Below, piece by piece: positions 4,823 through 5,589 of a DNA stretch of 5,589 nt; the stretch's first letter is position 1, and each line of letters opens with the position of its first letter. The DNA comes from Nitrospirota bacterium. Its GTDB lineage: Bacteria; Nitrospirota; Nitrospiria; Nitrospirales; Nitrospiraceae. Under the pieces are notes generated by a model, which made no database searches, was not told the DNA's origin, and saw only the letters and a list, made by a program, of their open reading frames with translations. Made by a program: the position numbers and the translations under genes. Where the stretch lies: positions 1-5,589 of the forward strand of contig JAHWYE010000139.1 of NCBI GenBank assembly GCA_020028195.1, in the 5' to 3' direction.

Positions 4823-5589
4823 ATGCCAACTTCAGTGCCGATCTCCGCAGAACTCCAGTCCAAGGTGCAACACCTGCCCTCGCAGCCCGGCGTGTATCTC
4901 ATGAAGGGTGCTCGGGGCGAGATTCTCTACATCGGCAAGGCGGCTGTCCTCGCCGACCGGGTCCGCTCCTACTTTCAACGAGGCGGCGACCACACCCCCA
5001 AGACCAGTCTGATGGTCAGCCAGGTCGTGGACCTCGAGACGATCGTGACGAGGTCCGAACTGGAGGCGCTCTTGCTGGAAAGCAACCTGATCAAGCGCCA
5101 CCGACCGCGGTTCAATGTCGTCCTGCGAGATGACAAACAATATCCGTATCTGCGGTTGCCGATTAAGGAAGATTTCCCACGCTTGTCGATTGTCCGCCGA
5201 GTCAAAAAAGACGGGGCGCTGTATTACGGCCCCTACGTCCCGGCCGGCGCGATGCGGGAAACCATAAAGGTCATTCGCAAAGTATTCCCGCTCGCGACCT
5301 GCGAGATCGAGATTGACGGGAAGGCCGAGCGGGCCTGTATTGAGTTCGAGATCAAACGCTGCATGGCACCCTGTATCGGGAACCAGACCAGCGAGGAGTA
5401 TCACCAAATCGTCAAGCAGGTTCGCCAGTTCCTGGACGGACGTGACAGAGAATTGTTGGATGAGCTCCGTGCACAGATGGAATCCGTCGCCAAGCGCGAA
5501 GAGTTTGAGGAAGCGGCGCGGCTCCGGGACCGGATCTTCAAGATCGAGCGCACGATCGAGAAACAGCGCGTGACCCAGACCGCCGCCAC
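4823..5589 (+). CDS. uvrC: Excinuclease ABC subunit C, N-terminal 255 residues (runs off the window)
   Basis: UvrC makes the 3' and 5' incisions around DNA lesions together with UvrA and UvrB in nucleotide excision repair. The GIY-YIG nuclease domain is at about 18-98: PGVY (22-25), YIGKA (36-40) with Y36, K39 and R46 at the spacing of the catalytic Y, K and R of known UvrC, then EALLLESNLIK (81-91) with the conserved acidic residues and RPRFN. DDKQYPYLRL (103-112) and YYGPY (134-138) are UvrC hallmarks. C160-x11-C172-x7-C180-x3-C184 matches the four-cysteine pattern linked to an iron-sulfur cluster in E. coli UvrC (154, 166, 174, 178). A UVR domain (about 218-248) for UvrB contact follows. 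The RNase H-like nuclease and HhH domains lie beyond position 5589. The post-GKA sequence AVLAD is less basic than the common KNLR type. Confidence 0.97.
   Translation, partial: MPTSVPISAELQSKVQHLPSQPGVYLMKGARGEILYIGKAAVLADRVRSYFQRGGDHTPKTSLMVSQVVDLETIVTRSELEALLLESNLIKRHRPRFNVVLRDDKQYPYLRLPIKEDFPRLSIVRRVKKDGALYYGPYVPAGAMRETIKVIRKVFPLATCEIEIDGKAERACIEFEIKRCMAPCIGNQTSEEYHQIVKQVRQFLDGRDRELLDELRAQMESVAKREEFEEAARLRDRIFKIERTIEKQRVTQTAA

Noticed and set aside
4935..4960. UvrC GIY-YIG domain inactivated by the AVLAD replacement after GKA
   Set aside because: The catalytic-type Y36, K39 and R46 keep their spacing and the Cys cluster is intact. The change is at variable positions.
4832..5407. Minus-strand ORF of 191 codons opposite uvrC
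   Set aside because: The UvrC signatures are unmistakable on the plus strand, and the antisense product shows no domain.

Overview
The window is about 58-60% GC and densely coded on both strands. It looks like a chromosomal stretch from a free-living Gram-negative-type bacterium. The mix of genes and the short heptamer-based intergenic hairpins remind me of Nitrospirota-like genomes, but that is an impression and no marker here proves it. I see no phage, transposon, integrase, CRISPR array, tRNA or rRNA.

Layout, left to right: (1) the 3' end of a YihY/BrkB-family inner-membrane protein (+, ends at 203). (2) A long imperfect hairpin built on a 7-nt period (204-290), then about 157 nt without a gene. 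(3) A 448-residue polytopic membrane protein with an ECF S-component-like core (+, 448-1794). (4) A short convergent gap holding a stem-loop (1791-1829). (5) A SWIM zinc-finger plus coiled-coil protein on the minus strand (2677-1847), with a well-placed internal ribosome binding site and a C7 tract at the domain junction. (6) A roughly 280-nt GC-rich, hairpin-rich stretch downstream of a near-perfect sigma70 promoter that reads into the SWIM gene. (7) A divergent plus-strand block: a secreted NodB-type polysaccharide deacetylase overlapping a GNAT acetyltransferase, then a second heptamer hairpin (4282-4363), then a glyoxalase-I-like VOC protein. (8) The first 255 codons of uvrC, which runs off the right edge.

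Functionally this is mostly housekeeping and envelope material. The deacetylase and GNAT genes overlap by 26 nt and are probably co-transcribed. The VOC gene could be read from the same transcript through the hairpin. uvrC has its own candidate promoter so close to its ATG that the message may be leaderless, and the deacetylase gene shows the same arrangement.

Three things most deserve a second look. The SWIM gene has a consensus promoter with a long structured leader. Its SWIM/coiled-coil junction looks like a former or hidden gene boundary. The two intergenic hairpins keep a continuous 7-nt phase through arms and loop although their sequences are unrelated. I found no convincing new multi-gene system.
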